Source: NORP23 sp050302475 (lineage in GTDB: Bacteria; Pseudomonadota; Alphaproteobacteria; Rhodobacterales; Rhodobacteraceae). From it: a stretch of DNA of 64,000 bases. The stretch lies in NCBI GenBank assembly GCA_050302475.1, contig JBNLBF010000005.1, positions 1 through 64,000 of the forward strand, written 5' to 3'. The position numbers were made by a program, and so were the translations under genes. Numbering within the stretch: the stretch's first letter is position 1; each line of letters begins with the position of its first letter. Shown here piece after piece: positions 50,630 through 59,228 of this stretch. The notes under the pieces are model-generated. The model ran no database searches and was not told the DNA's origin. It saw only the letters and a program-made list of their open reading frames with translations.

Positions 50630-51763
50630 ATGTCCGGCTCACTGAACCTGATCGTCAAGACCACCCGCAAATGCAATCTGCGCTGCTCCTACTGCCATGA
50701 CTGGCGCTCGCGCGGACGGCCGATGGATTTCGACGTCCTCGCCAACCTGACGGCCCGTGCGCTGAAATATGACGGCCAGAAAGTCGTCAATTTCATCTGG
50801 CATGGCGGGGAGCCGTTCCTGCTCGGCATCGACTATTTCCGCAAGGCCATGTCGCTGCAGGAGCATTTCCTGCAACCCGGCAAATATGTCATCAACTCGA
50901 TCCAGACGAACGGCACGTTGTTGACCCGCGAATGGTGTGAGTTTCTGAAACGCAACCGTTTCACCGTCGGTGTCAGCATCGATGGTCCGGCGGAGTTACA
51001 TAACCTCAACCGGTCCTACGCGAACGGGAAGGGCAGCTATGACGACATCAAGGCCAAGCTGCAATTGCTGCGCGATGTTGGCGTGAATTTTGGGATGCTG
51101 ATGGTATTGAACCAGAACACCGCCCGTCTGACGCCCGAACAGATTTTCGATTTTATCGTCGGCGATCTTGGGGTGAAGAATTTTTCCTTCCTGCCCGCCG
51201 TTCCGGATAACGTGCCCGGCGAAGCGACAGGCGAGGACGAGGCTACCGACTTTTTCCCGATGGAGGAATATTCCGGCTTCATGAAAGGGATATTTGACCA
51301 TCTGATGACGCTGGATGATCCCGAGATCGAGATCCGCGAGATTGACGGGCTGATGCGCTCTGCGATGGGCGGCAAGCCGGGTGTTTGCACGCTGGCCGGG
51401 GCCTGTATCGGCGACAATTTCCATATCGAGGCGAATGGCGACGTCTATCACTGCGACAAATATGTGGGGCTCAGGGAATACCACCTCGGCAATGTGATGA
51501 GCGACAGTTTCACCGAGATTAAAGAGAGCCGCAAAATTCAGGGCCTGATCGCCGCCGAGGCGCAGAAACTGGAGAAGCTGAAACGCTGCCCCAACTTCGC
51601 CACCTGCAACGGCGGCTGCCCGCATGACCGGTTTATCGCGGAACGGTATGACACGGGCTTTACGGGTGAATGCTGCGGCCAGTCGGAGCTGATTGACCAC
51701 ATCAAGGACAGGATGACGGCCGAGGTGCCTGTTGAGGGGGAGAGGGTGCCCGCGCTAGCGTGA
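50630..51763 (+). CDS. Radical SAM/SPASM protein
   Basis: 377-residue enzyme. The SAM-binding [4Fe-4S] motif is CNLRCSYCHDW (Cys 15, 19, 22), followed by IWHGGEPFLLG (GGE motif) and VGVSIDGPAELHN. The C-terminal SPASM domain binds extra clusters: GVCTLAGACIGDNFHIEANG, DVYHCDKY, LKRCPNFATCNGGCPHDRF and GECCGQSE. This architecture is shared by anaerobic sulfatase maturases and peptide-modifying (RiPP) maturases. There is no sulfatase in the window, and the neighbour just upstream carries a Trp-x-Arg repeat, so peptide or protein modification is inferred. GGAGGGG ribosome site 5 bases before ATG. Confidence 0.92.
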   Translation: MSGSLNLIVKTTRKCNLRCSYCHDWRSRGRPMDFDVLANLTARALKYDGQKVVNFIWHGGEPFLLGIDYFRKAMSLQEHFLQPGKYVINSIQTNGTLLTREWCEFLKRNRFTVGVSIDGPAELHNLNRSYANGKGSYDDIKAKLQLLRDVGVNFGMLMVLNQNTARLTPEQIFDFIVGDLGVKNFSFLPAVPDNVPGEATGEDEATDFFPMEEYSGFMKGIFDHLMTLDDPEIEIREIDGLMRSAMGGKPGVCTLAGACIGDNFHIEANGDVYHCDKYVGLREYHLGNVMSDSFTEIKESRKIQGLIAAEAQKLEKLKRCPNFATCNGGCPHDRFIAERYDTGFTGECCGQSELIDHIKDRMTAEVPVEGERVPALA

Positions 51764-51783
51764 TCACCCTCAATGCAATGGTA

Positions 51784-51822
51784 GCGCCCTCCCTCGGGGT
51801 GGAGGCGGGCGCGGGCCAAGCC
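51784..51822. repeat. Intergenic palindrome related to 14489..14537
   Basis: GCGCCCTCC...GGAGGCGGGCGC forms a bulged hairpin and is followed by GGGCCAAGC; GGGCGCGGGCCAAGC is identical to the text at 14511..14525. Lies between the radical SAM gene and the convergent secreted-protein operon, where it may act as a bidirectional terminator. Confidence 0.5.
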
Positions 51823-51927
51823 AGGGCTCGACCCCATAGCGTGGACGTGGTGTTTCGAGGGTTAATGAGTCTTCTGCATTAACGCAGAACTTTGATCCGG
51901 CACCTAAATCTACTGCCCCGCCAACCG

Positions 51928-52539
51928 TTAAGAAACCAAATCCGGCGGGTCGGCACACAGCTTTTTCAACTGCTCGAACGGTGTGTGGGGCTGGGGTTCG
52001 TGGGAGGATTGAATGCGCTGGCCCGTCTGTGCATTTCCTTCGAAATCATACCGCACATAATCGATCCAGAACCCCCATTGGTCAAATGTGGTGCAGTCCC
52101 GGTACCAGAACACCTCTTCACCATCTAGTATCAGATATTCCTCGGAAATTTCGATATCGCCATAGAGGTAAGAGGTCCGGTAAACCTGATCGACACGTCC
52201 ATCTTCCCAGTAAAGCGTATAGGTGCAATCCCCTTGTCCCGGCGCACAATCATGCGGTTCGAAGGATCGAATCCCGTTCACCGTATCCCGCCGCACCAGC
52301 TGAGACTCCCGGTTGGTCCAGATACGATCGGTGACATATTTATCCTTTTGAGTCGGATGGTGGGATTCCAGCAACCATAAATCGCCATCCCTCCCGACAT
52401 AGGTCACCGTCGTCAGCCCTCGCTCGCTCTGCGAAACGAAGCTGAAATCAGAGGGCAAGGTCATCATGTCGATAACCTGCGCACTACCCAGCACCGGCGC
52501 CCACAAAAGCAACAGGAAAAGCAGCGCACGATTCATCAT
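51928..52539 (-). CDS. Secreted protein, paralogue family copy A
   Basis: 203-residue exported protein (signal peptide MMNRALLFLLLLWAPVLGSA). It is clearly related to the next gene upstream: shared FEPHDCAPGQGDCTYTLYWEDG versus a matching SPNDCAPG stretch, FDQWGFWIDYVRYDFEG, and the end LKKLCADP. Cys pairs in DCAPGQGDC and CTTFDQW suggest disulfides. No recognised family. Last of three co-transcribed paralogues; it starts within 2 bases of the stop of copy B. Confidence 0.78.
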   Translation of the reverse strand: MMNRALLFLLLLWAPVLGSAQVIDMMTLPSDFSFVSQSERGLTTVTYVGRDGDLWLLESHHPTQKDKYVTDRIWTNRESQLVRRDTVNGIRSFEPHDCAPGQGDCTYTLYWEDGRVDQVYRTSYLYGDIEISEEYLILDGEEVFWYRDCTTFDQWGFWIDYVRYDFEGNAQTGQRIQSSHEPQPHTPFEQLKKLCADPPDLVS

Positions 52540-52540
52540 G

Positions 52541-53149
52541 TCAGGTGCTCTTATCCGAGGAAAAACTGCACAATTTGCGCAACTGTTGGTAGGAGGATAC
52601 GTCGCCCGGGTCGTGACTGGATTGGGACCGTCTATCCCAGGAAATCACCCCTTCGAAATCGTATCTGACCGCATCGACCCAGAACCCCCATTCGTCGAAG
52701 GTGACGCAGCTTTGACTGTAAAGAATTTCGTCCCCCGACTCGTCGATGATATATTCGCGTCCTATTTCCACATCACCGATGCGGAATGCGGACCGCATGA
52801 ATTTGTAAATCTCACCATCCGGCAGTTCGACTTCGTAATGGCATACACCAACCCCGGGGGCGCAATCATTGGGGCTGAACAGGGTCTGCCCTTCGGAATC
52901 CTCGTAGATTACCGTCTGACTGGCACGGTTGGTCCAGACGATTCCGGTTTCTCCTTCTGCGCGGGTATCGGGGGTTGAAAAGCTGAATTTGAACAGGTCG
53001 CCATCGGGGCCGAGATATTTGACGATCGTATCCCCTTCAGGCGCGCTGGAGGTGAAATTATACCCTTCGGGCAGCGTGGATAGATCAACGGTCTGCGCCG
53101 CGAGCGGCATCGGAATGGCGATCATGATGGTCAGGATCAGGTGTTTCAA
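52541..53149 (-). CDS. Secreted protein, paralogue family copy B
   Basis: 202-residue exported protein (signal peptide MKHLILTIMIAIPMPLAAQ). It shares with copy A the order: LPEGYNF strand, DGDLFKF, WTNRASQ, FSPNDCAPGVGVCHYEVELP, GDVEIGREYIID, FDEWGFWVDAVRYDFEG and LRKLC. Roughly 40% of positions agree with copy A by eye. Overlaps copy C by 4 bases. The family looks beta-rich and periplasmic; no function can be assigned. Confidence 0.78.
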   Translation of the reverse strand: MKHLILTIMIAIPMPLAAQTVDLSTLPEGYNFTSSAPEGDTIVKYLGPDGDLFKFSFSTPDTRAEGETGIVWTNRASQTVIYEDSEGQTLFSPNDCAPGVGVCHYEVELPDGEIYKFMRSAFRIGDVEIGREYIIDESGDEILYSQSCVTFDEWGFWVDAVRYDFEGVISWDRRSQSSHDPGDVSSYQQLRKLCSFSSDKST

Positions 53150-53766
53150 TTAAGTTTCCCCATCACGTTGTCATATACTCTGTGGCAGACCTCGGCCATC
53201 TGTTCTGCAGATATAAGCGCAACCTCGCCTGTCGAGGAGTCCACCCGCCTTTGCCACAGCGTCAGTCCTTCGTAGTCTATCTGATAGAAGTTCAGGGCAA
53301 ATCCGTAGCGTCCGGGGATCAGGCAATCGAGATACCAGAAATCCGGACCGCTATCATAGACGACATAGGTTTCGCGGAACATGTATTTACCGTGATACCA
53401 GGTGTAGGTCACCGCTTCGTTCGTTGCGCCGTCTGACCATTCCACGAAATAGCGGCACTCACCTTCAATATGGTAGCAGTCCGACGGGGTGTAAGTGGTA
53501 TAGTCATTTGTATACCCCTCGCGTAGCCCCGGTCCAAACTGCGATACCCACAAACTGTGATAAGGCGTTTGCTCGCGGCCGCCGTCCGGATCGTAGGAGT
53601 CAAACCGATAAAGGCCATTTTCCACACCGGCGAAGCGTACCTCGTAAGGGACAGTATCGGTTTCCGAAATATAGTAGAAATTATCCGGGATATTGAGCAG
53701 TTTGACCGGTTTGGCCTGAGCCGTTCCAAAAAGCAGAGAGAGTAAAATGACGAGGCGTAGCAACAT
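53146..53766 (-). CDS. Secreted protein, paralogue family copy C
   Basis: 206-residue exported protein (MLLRLVILLSLLFGTAQA signal; a TTG five codons upstream is a possible alternative start). It is the most diverged copy: it keeps the layout with IPDNFYYIS, YTPSDCYHIEGECRYFVEWS, DGATNEAV, DCLIPGRYGFALNFYQIDYE and VCHRVY, so the Cys positions of the DC-x-G-x-C motif are preserved. First gene of the C-B-A operon. Confidence 0.76.
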   Translation of the reverse strand: MLLRLVILLSLLFGTAQAKPVKLLNIPDNFYYISETDTVPYEVRFAGVENGLYRFDSYDPDGGREQTPYHSLWVSQFGPGLREGYTNDYTTYTPSDCYHIEGECRYFVEWSDGATNEAVTYTWYHGKYMFRETYVVYDSGPDFWYLDCLIPGRYGFALNFYQIDYEGLTLWQRRVDSSTGEVALISAEQMAEVCHRVYDNVMGKLN

Positions 53767-53880
53767 GATATTCCAGATCAACAGTTGCCGGAATGGTCGG
53801 TTGAAACGCGTGACCTGTCAAGCCGTGCTTGCTGGGAAATTCTGACAATTTCGGGAGGGGGAAAGTGAAGGCTTCTGTTG

Positions 53881-54175
53881 CCAGGTGCCTTCGAACCCCG
53901 CCTTACGCGGCTAGGCGCAAGGGCTTAAGTTTTGATATTTCCTACTGCTTACGCAGCAAGAGCCATCGGAGCTTTGTTGTCATTTGCAACTAGCTTTTTT
54001 GTACCGATAACGGTGGTAACTCACCGGGCAAAAGCTAACATCTTTAGACGTCCGTCGATCCTATTTCGGCCCCATGATCCCCAAATGAAGGATGTTTGGT
54101 GGAGCCGCCGGGTACCGCCCCCGGGTCCGATCCGTTTATTACATGCGCGTTTATCACCATAGTCCCCGAAGGAAC
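53881..54175 (-). ncRNA. ssrA: tmRNA, permuted two-piece form
   Basis: Trans-translation RNA, read on the minus strand. The acceptor piece comes first: a T arm (GGACCCGG...) and GGCTCCACCA ending at 54097. After a spacer of 23 bases the coding piece starts at 54073 with GGGGCCGAAATAGGATCGAC, matching the conserved tmRNA 5' end. The tag frame 53987..53949 reads GCAAATGACAACAAAGCTCC onward to a TAA stop, giving ANDNKAPMALAA after the charged Ala. The acceptor-first order is the circular permutation of Alphaproteobacteria. The outer ends are approximate. No protein gene is supportable here. Confidence 0.92.
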
Positions 54176-54331
54176 GCTTTAGATATAGGCGTCGGATCGG
54201 TGAAATGCAATATTCCCCCAAGCCCGAAAATATCCACCTTTGTCCCTTGGAATGTCGTCGACCTAACCCATATCAGCGCGAACGGGTTTAATTTTATTAC
54301 AAAAATATCAACCTGCCTCGGGGGCATTATA

Positions 54332-55183
54332 ATGGAAAAGAAGTCTAGATTTTTTCGATTTATCCAGTTTCCTTTGGTTCGAATCCTGCTTGCAGCAATA
54401 CTGGTTTTGAGTCCCGTCGCTGCCGTTCAGATCGGCACGTCATACCTGCCGAATATCGACAGCCTGCCAATGATGGTATTGGCAAATCTGCTTATCGGGG
54501 CGACCGCAATTGTGGCCTATTGGGGCTATGTTCGACTGATCGAGCGAAGAAGGGTGTCCGAGATTGGCACTAACCGGGCTGCTCAAGAGCTGGGACTGGG
54601 ATTATTGATCGGCGCTGGTCTATTTTGCGTGGTGATTGGGATATTATGGACGCTCGGGTATTATCAGGTCGACGGCATGAATCCGGTGGTTAATGTCCTG
54701 CCGGTTCTGATGATCGCAATCGCGGCAGGGATCGTCGAAGAAGTTCTGTTCCGCGGTATCTTGTTCCGGATTTTTCAGGAATGGTTGGGGTCATGGATCG
54801 CGCTGACCTTATCAGCAGTGCTGTTTGGGGCGATACATTTTGTCAATCCAAACGCCAGCCTGATGGCGGTAGCAGCGATCGCACTAGAGGCCGGGATATT
54901 GCTGGCAGCCGCCTATATGCTGACGCGTCGCCTGTGGTTGGCAATTGGCATTCACATCGCGTGGAACTTTGTGCAAGGCGGGATCTTTGGTGTTGCGGTT
55001 TCTGGCAACGAGACGTCCGGTCTATTGCAGGGGCGCTTGGACGGCCCGGTCCTGATGACAGGTGGAGAATTTGGGGCTGAGGCATCGGTTGTCGCGGTCA
55101 TCGCCTGTGGACTGGTTGGGGCGATTTTCATTGCACGAGCCGTTCGTAAAGACCATTTGGTCAGACCGTTCTGGACGCGATGA
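54332..55183 (+). CDS. CPBP-family intramembrane protease (CAAX-protease-like)
   Basis: 283-residue membrane protein with about eight helices. The Abi/CPBP motifs are present: AAGIVEEVLFRGILFRIFQE (motif 1 with Glu-Glu and Arg), LSAVLFGAIHFVNPNA (His in motif 2) and IGIHIAWNFVQGGIFG (His and Asn in motif 3). Members are membrane proteases or bacteriocin-immunity-like proteins. Start at ATG 54332; the frame upstream to 54092 crosses ssrA in antisense and is rejected. The upstream gap 54176..54331 shows nothing else certain. Confidence 0.88.
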   Translation: MEKKSRFFRFIQFPLVRILLAAILVLSPVAAVQIGTSYLPNIDSLPMMVLANLLIGATAIVAYWGYVRLIERRRVSEIGTNRAAQELGLGLLIGAGLFCVVIGILWTLGYYQVDGMNPVVNVLPVLMIAIAAGIVEEVLFRGILFRIFQEWLGSWIALTLSAVLFGAIHFVNPNASLMAVAAIALEAGILLAAAYMLTRRLWLAIGIHIAWNFVQGGIFGVAVSGNETSGLLQGRLDGPVLMTGGEFGAEASVVAVIACGLVGAIFIARAVRKDHLVRPFWTR

Positions 55184-55819
55184 CTAGGTAGCGCCCCCCT
55201 CGTGCTGTTCCTGAAACTCCTGTGTGGAGTTGCTGCGCGGAAAGGGTGTTTCGGGCACGGGGACGTTGAGGAAATTGCAGAGCGGTTCCCAACCCTCGCG
55301 CACGTCAAAGGTTAGCAGGCGCTCGGGGGGGATTGTTGCCTGAACCTCGGCGATGTGGTCGTTAAAGATTTTGATCGCGTGATCATGGTCGTCCAACCGC
55401 CCGCCAAAGGTCTGCACCCAGACCAGTTCGTAGGCCATGAAGCCAATGCGATTGCGGACCTCGGACTCGCGGGTGCCGCGCGCGGATAGGCCGGGGATGA
55501 TCGTGTTCTGGACCGAGCGATACCAGCTTTCGGGATCACGCACGGACAGCAGGATTTTGGCGCCCGGAAAATGGTCTGCCAGTTCGCGCCAATAACGTGC
55601 GCCGGGCCAGTCGACTTGTGCCTTATATCCGGCGAACACCGCGTCCCAGTCGACGGTTTCGCCACGCGCCAAGGCTTCCCAATATGGGAGCTGCGCATCG
55701 GGGTTGTCGCGAACTTCGAACATGTGATGTGTAGGCGCAAAGCCCAACTGTTCCAACGCCAGCTTTAGTGAATTGGTGCCCGTGCGCCCAAAGCCGGCGC
55801 CGATAACTTGCAGGCTCAT
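55184..55819 (-). CDS. Sulfotransferase-family protein, copy 2
   Basis: 211-residue protein of the small sulfotransferase family (Sulfotransfer_4-like). The PAPS 5'-phosphosulfate loop is VIGAGFGRTGTNSLKLALE and the 3'-phosphate motif ILLSVRDPESWYRSVQNTI. Later stretches VQATIPPERLLTFDVREGWE and LCNFLNVPVPETPFPRSNST are characteristic. It overlaps the upstream paralogue by 4 bases. The acceptor substrate is unknown. Confidence 0.85.
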   Translation of the reverse strand: MSLQVIGAGFGRTGTNSLKLALEQLGFAPTHHMFEVRDNPDAQLPYWEALARGETVDWDAVFAGYKAQVDWPGARYWRELADHFPGAKILLSVRDPESWYRSVQNTIIPGLSARGTRESEVRNRIGFMAYELVWVQTFGGRLDDHDHAIKIFNDHIAEVQATIPPERLLTFDVREGWEPLCNFLNVPVPETPFPRSNSTQEFQEQHEGGAT

Positions 55820-56448
55820 TTACCTATCTCCGTCGTTTCCTGAAATTCCTTTGAGGAATTGGTGTTAGGGAAGGGGGTATCCGGCACCGGAACGCCAAGA
55901 AAGGCGCAAAGCGGGTCCCAGCCTTCGCGCACGTCGTAGGTCAGCAGCCGTGCCGCAGGGATGGTGGCCTGCACCTTTGCGATATGATCCAGATAGACCT
56001 GTTTCAGATGCCCGGGCGTGGTGAAATCGCCGCCGAAGGTCTGGTCGGCGATGATCTTATAGGCCATGTCGGCTTTTTGGTTGCGCATATCGTCACCGTG
56101 ATTGCCGCGCTCGGCAATATATGGCGCGATGGTAGCCAAAAAGCTGCTGACCCAAGCATCAGGATCGCGCACCGACAGGATGACTTTGGCGTCCGGATAA
56201 TACTCCGCCAGTTTCTGCCAGTATCGACAACCGGGCCAGTCGACCTGTGATTGATAACCGTCAAACACCTGATCCCAATCGCGAAGCGTTCCGTCAGCCA
56301 CCGCGTTCCATTTGGCGATTTGCTCGGGGTTGTCATCCGAGACCTCGTACATGTGATGACAGGGGCCGAAGCCCAGTTCATTCAGGGCCAGGCGCAGCGA
56401 GTTTGTGCCATTTCGCCCGAAGCCGGCGCCGATCACCTTTAATGACAT
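55816..56448 (-). CDS. Sulfotransferase-family protein, copy 1
   Basis: 210-residue paralogue of the next gene: VIGAGFGRNGTNSLRLALNE (PAPS loop, with Asn in place of Thr), VDWPGCRYWQKLAEYYPDAK, VILSVRDPDAWVSSFLATI, RLLTYDVREGWDPLCAFLGV. Start MSLKVIGAGFG at 56448; upstream extension to 56502 lacks a ribosome site. The pair arose by tandem duplication and is translationally coupled. Acceptor unknown. Confidence 0.85.
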   Translation of the reverse strand: MSLKVIGAGFGRNGTNSLRLALNELGFGPCHHMYEVSDDNPEQIAKWNAVADGTLRDWDQVFDGYQSQVDWPGCRYWQKLAEYYPDAKVILSVRDPDAWVSSFLATIAPYIAERGNHGDDMRNQKADMAYKIIADQTFGGDFTTPGHLKQVYLDHIAKVQATIPAARLLTYDVREGWDPLCAFLGVPVPDTPFPNTNSSKEFQETTEIGK

Positions 56449-56522
56449 CTGGTCCCCAATGATTGACTTAACCCTGATCCCACATAAGCATGAAGCTAAC
56501 ATCCGGGGAAGGAGAATTCGTG

Positions 56523-58538
56523 ATGCCAGGGAGAAAGGGCCAAGGAACAGCGCCGGGCTATCCGTTCACGCCCTTTGATATTGAATCGCGCCCGCTGGAA
56601 CCAATCCACGCCCGGTCCGTGCCTCTCGATCAGCAGATAGATAACGCCCTGCAGATGCGCCCGGGCATTTCAGACGGGGCGGTGCTGATCCCGGATCGCG
56701 AAACCTTTGAGCTTCTCGCTAGTCGTGACGATGTCCCCGGGGCGCTGGGCGTGCGGGAAGTAAAATTCGTGATCGTCGGTATCCAGCGGCGGGATGCGCG
56801 GATATTCTTCATGAATTCGAAAAACCACCAATTGCACGCCTATTTTGCGCGTGATGTATTGAATATGCCCATGTCGGCAGCGGAATTTACACGCCTCAGC
56901 TATTTCACCCGCAGCCGCGAAATGCTGGCGGGAACGATCATCGCACATGACAATTTTGGACTCCCGGGGGATCCGCCGGGGCTCTATGCGCTCGAATTCT
57001 GGCCGACGGACCCGGTGCATGCCGATCTGGTTGTCCGCGCCTATGAGCTGACTGTTGCAGCCATGCCCTTTGCGGCAGAGACGTTGGCCTACCACCCAAG
57101 CGGCGCCACTCAGGAGGAGCTGTTTATCGAAGAGGCCGACCAGTTCGCAGCTGCCAACGTAGCCACCGTTTCCACGGACGAGATATTCGAGAATATCAGC
57201 TACAGCCCGCTGAACCTCGGGATTGGATTCGGGCGCTTGCAGGTGTTTGATGGCGGCGAAGCGCGGCCACCATCGGTGACGGATATCGTAATCTATCCGA
57301 CATTGCCGAACGATCTGCCGCATGTTGCCGGCGTCATTAGTGCTGAACCGCAAACACCCCTGTCGCACGTCAATCTACGGGCCCGCCAGGCTGATATTCC
57401 GAACGCTTATCTGGACAACGCCGAAAGCGATCCGTCGCTGGCCCCGTATATCGGCAGGATCATTCGGCTGGAGGTTACGCCGGATGCCCTGTTCACACGT
57501 GAGGCCACGCAGCAGGAAATGGAACAGCATCTGGATGCGTTGCGTCCGCGCCAAACCCAATATCCCGAGCGGCAACTGTCGCGACGGGACATCCTGCCGC
57601 TGGATACACTTGGGCTGCGTGATATCGGGGCGTTTGGCGGAAAGTCGGCCAATCTGGGGGAATTGCGGAAAATCCTCCCCCCGGAACTGGTCCCGAACGG
57701 CTTTGCGGTTCCGTTTTCATTCTATGATGATTTCATGATTGCCAATGGATTTTACGATCTGATCCGGGCTGAGATTTCAACCGATCATTTCCAGTCCGAC
57801 ATCGCCAATCGCAATGATGTTCTGAAAGATATTCGCAAAAAGATCAAAAAGGGCGATATGCCCGCAGATTTGCGCGATCAGCTAGGTGAAATGCACGCCA
57901 GTTTTCCGGCCGGGACAACGCCACGCTGCCGTTCAAGCGCCAATAACGAGGACCTGATCGGGTTCACCGGGGCAGGGATCTATGACAGCTACACCCATCG
58001 TGAAGACGAAGGCCATATCGAGAAATCGATCAAGCAGGTCTGGGCCAGCTTGTGGAATTTGCGCGCGTTTGAAGAACGCAGTTTTTACCGTATCGACCAG
58101 TTTACAGCTGCCATGGGCGTGCTGGTGCATCCGAATTTCGATGACGAACTGGTGAATGGTGTGGCGCTGACCAAAAACATCTATTTCCCGAATTTCGAGG
58201 GCTACTACGTCAACTGTCAGGTCGGTGAAGATATGGTCACGAACCCCGAAGCGGATTCCGTCGCCGAAGAATTTCTTGCCCTGCGCGATATCAATTTCGT
58301 GTCGAGCGGTCCGTTTGAATATGTCCGGATCCGGAAATCCAGTCTGAAAGACGGCAATGATTGGGTCATGCCTGAGCATCACCGAGATGCGCTGATCCAG
58401 CAACTGCGGGTGATCCACATCCATTATGCGGCAATTTATGACCGACAGGATGACAATACCTTTGCCATGGACGTAGAATTCAAAGTTGATCGGGATGATC
58501 AGTTAAGCATCAAACAGGCGCGACCCTGGGTGGTCTGA
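56523..58538 (+). CDS. PEP/pyruvate-binding dikinase-like protein, permuted domain order
   Basis: 671-residue protein with an unrecognised N-terminal domain (1-240), then a phosphohistidine swivel-like region GVISAEPQTPLSHVNLRARQ (His near 281), then an ATP-grasp domain of the pyruvate,phosphate dikinase N-terminal type: IGAFGGKSANLGELRKIL near 370, CRSSANNEDLIGFTGAGIYD near 469, and ending IKQARPWVV. His domain before ATP-grasp is the order seen in glucan water dikinases, opposite to PEP synthase, and no C-terminal PEP barrel exists. It probably autophosphorylates from ATP and transfers phosphate to an unknown acceptor. GGAGA ribosome site upstream of GTG-ATG at 56520. Confidence 0.8.
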   Translation: MPGRKGQGTAPGYPFTPFDIESRPLEPIHARSVPLDQQIDNALQMRPGISDGAVLIPDRETFELLASRDDVPGALGVREVKFVIVGIQRRDARIFFMNSKNHQLHAYFARDVLNMPMSAAEFTRLSYFTRSREMLAGTIIAHDNFGLPGDPPGLYALEFWPTDPVHADLVVRAYELTVAAMPFAAETLAYHPSGATQEELFIEEADQFAAANVATVSTDEIFENISYSPLNLGIGFGRLQVFDGGEARPPSVTDIVIYPTLPNDLPHVAGVISAEPQTPLSHVNLRARQADIPNAYLDNAESDPSLAPYIGRIIRLEVTPDALFTREATQQEMEQHLDALRPRQTQYPERQLSRRDILPLDTLGLRDIGAFGGKSANLGELRKILPPELVPNGFAVPFSFYDDFMIANGFYDLIRAEISTDHFQSDIANRNDVLKDIRKKIKKGDMPADLRDQLGEMHASFPAGTTPRCRSSANNEDLIGFTGAGIYDSYTHREDEGHIEKSIKQVWASLWNLRAFEERSFYRIDQFTAAMGVLVHPNFDDELVNGVALTKNIYFPNFEGYYVNCQVGEDMVTNPEADSVAEEFLALRDINFVSSGPFEYVRIRKSSLKDGNDWVMPEHHRDALIQQLRVIHIHYAAIYDRQDDNTFAMDVEFKVDRDDQLSIKQARPWVV

Positions 58539-58565
58539 ACGTTCGGTTAGCGCCTGACCGCGGTT

Positions 58566-59228
58566 TCACAATTCACTTAGCTGCCAGGTCCCAAGTTCCT
58601 TCAGCAGTTTGCGGCGCATAGTGTCGGCAACGTCTCCATAGCCTCTGGCCCATTCCACAAATGCCCCCTGACCGTGTATGACATTCCTTTCGTAATATCG
58701 CACGATTTCCGCATCACCGATGGCAAGGCCGTTGACCGTGATATTCCTGAAATCGAACATCTCGTAGATGCGGCGGGGATTTGTCGCCTCGTTGTTGAGG
58801 CCATCGCCAGATATATCCACCGTTCTCGCGGCGCATTCAGGGATGTCATCGAACTGACGCAAGGCATACGCCAGTGAAAACCCTATTGCCGTTGGCATAT
58901 CCGCCCGGCTGCGATTATGCGCGGCCAAACGAGCCGTCAGTTGCTGAAGATCCGCCTCGCTGCGCAACAGGATCCAATCTGACAGGATTACCTGATCGTA
59001 ACGCCCGCTCCATTCATAAACCATGATGGCAACCGGGGCTGTCGGTACGGCAAAGATCGCATCGCGGACATCGTCTTGATTCAAGGCCCATATCAGGCCC
59101 TTACGCTGCAGTTCATATTCCTCCGCATCGACCGACGACGACACATCCAACGCCAGAACAAGCGCCAATCTGCAGGCCTGTGCGGGATGCGCACATATCA
59201 GGACCAGCAGGAGGACACGCAGGATCAT
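58566..59228 (-). CDS. DUF1194 protein (VWA-like), copy 2
   Basis: 220-residue exported protein with a signal peptide (MILRVLLLVLICAHPAQA) and a von Willebrand A-like domain: CRLALVLALDVSSSVDAEEY carries the DxSxS metal-site motif, and VDISGDGLNNEA the second Asp region; PTAIGFSLAYALRQF fits motif 2. The function of DUF1194 is unknown. It overlaps the upstream copy by 4 bases and ends with RRKLLKELGTWQL, like that copy's end. Confidence 0.88.
   Translation of the reverse strand: MILRVLLLVLICAHPAQACRLALVLALDVSSSVDAEEYELQRKGLIWALNQDDVRDAIFAVPTAPVAIMVYEWSGRYDQVILSDWILLRSEADLQQLTARLAAHNRSRADMPTAIGFSLAYALRQFDDIPECAARTVDISGDGLNNEATNPRRIYEMFDFRNITVNGLAIGDAEIVRYYERNVIHGQGAFVEWARGYGDVADTMRRKLLKELGTWQLSEL

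Noticed and set aside
54092..54331. N-terminal extension of the CPBP protease gene
   Set aside because: Runs antisense through ssrA; ATG at 54332 starts directly before the first membrane helix.
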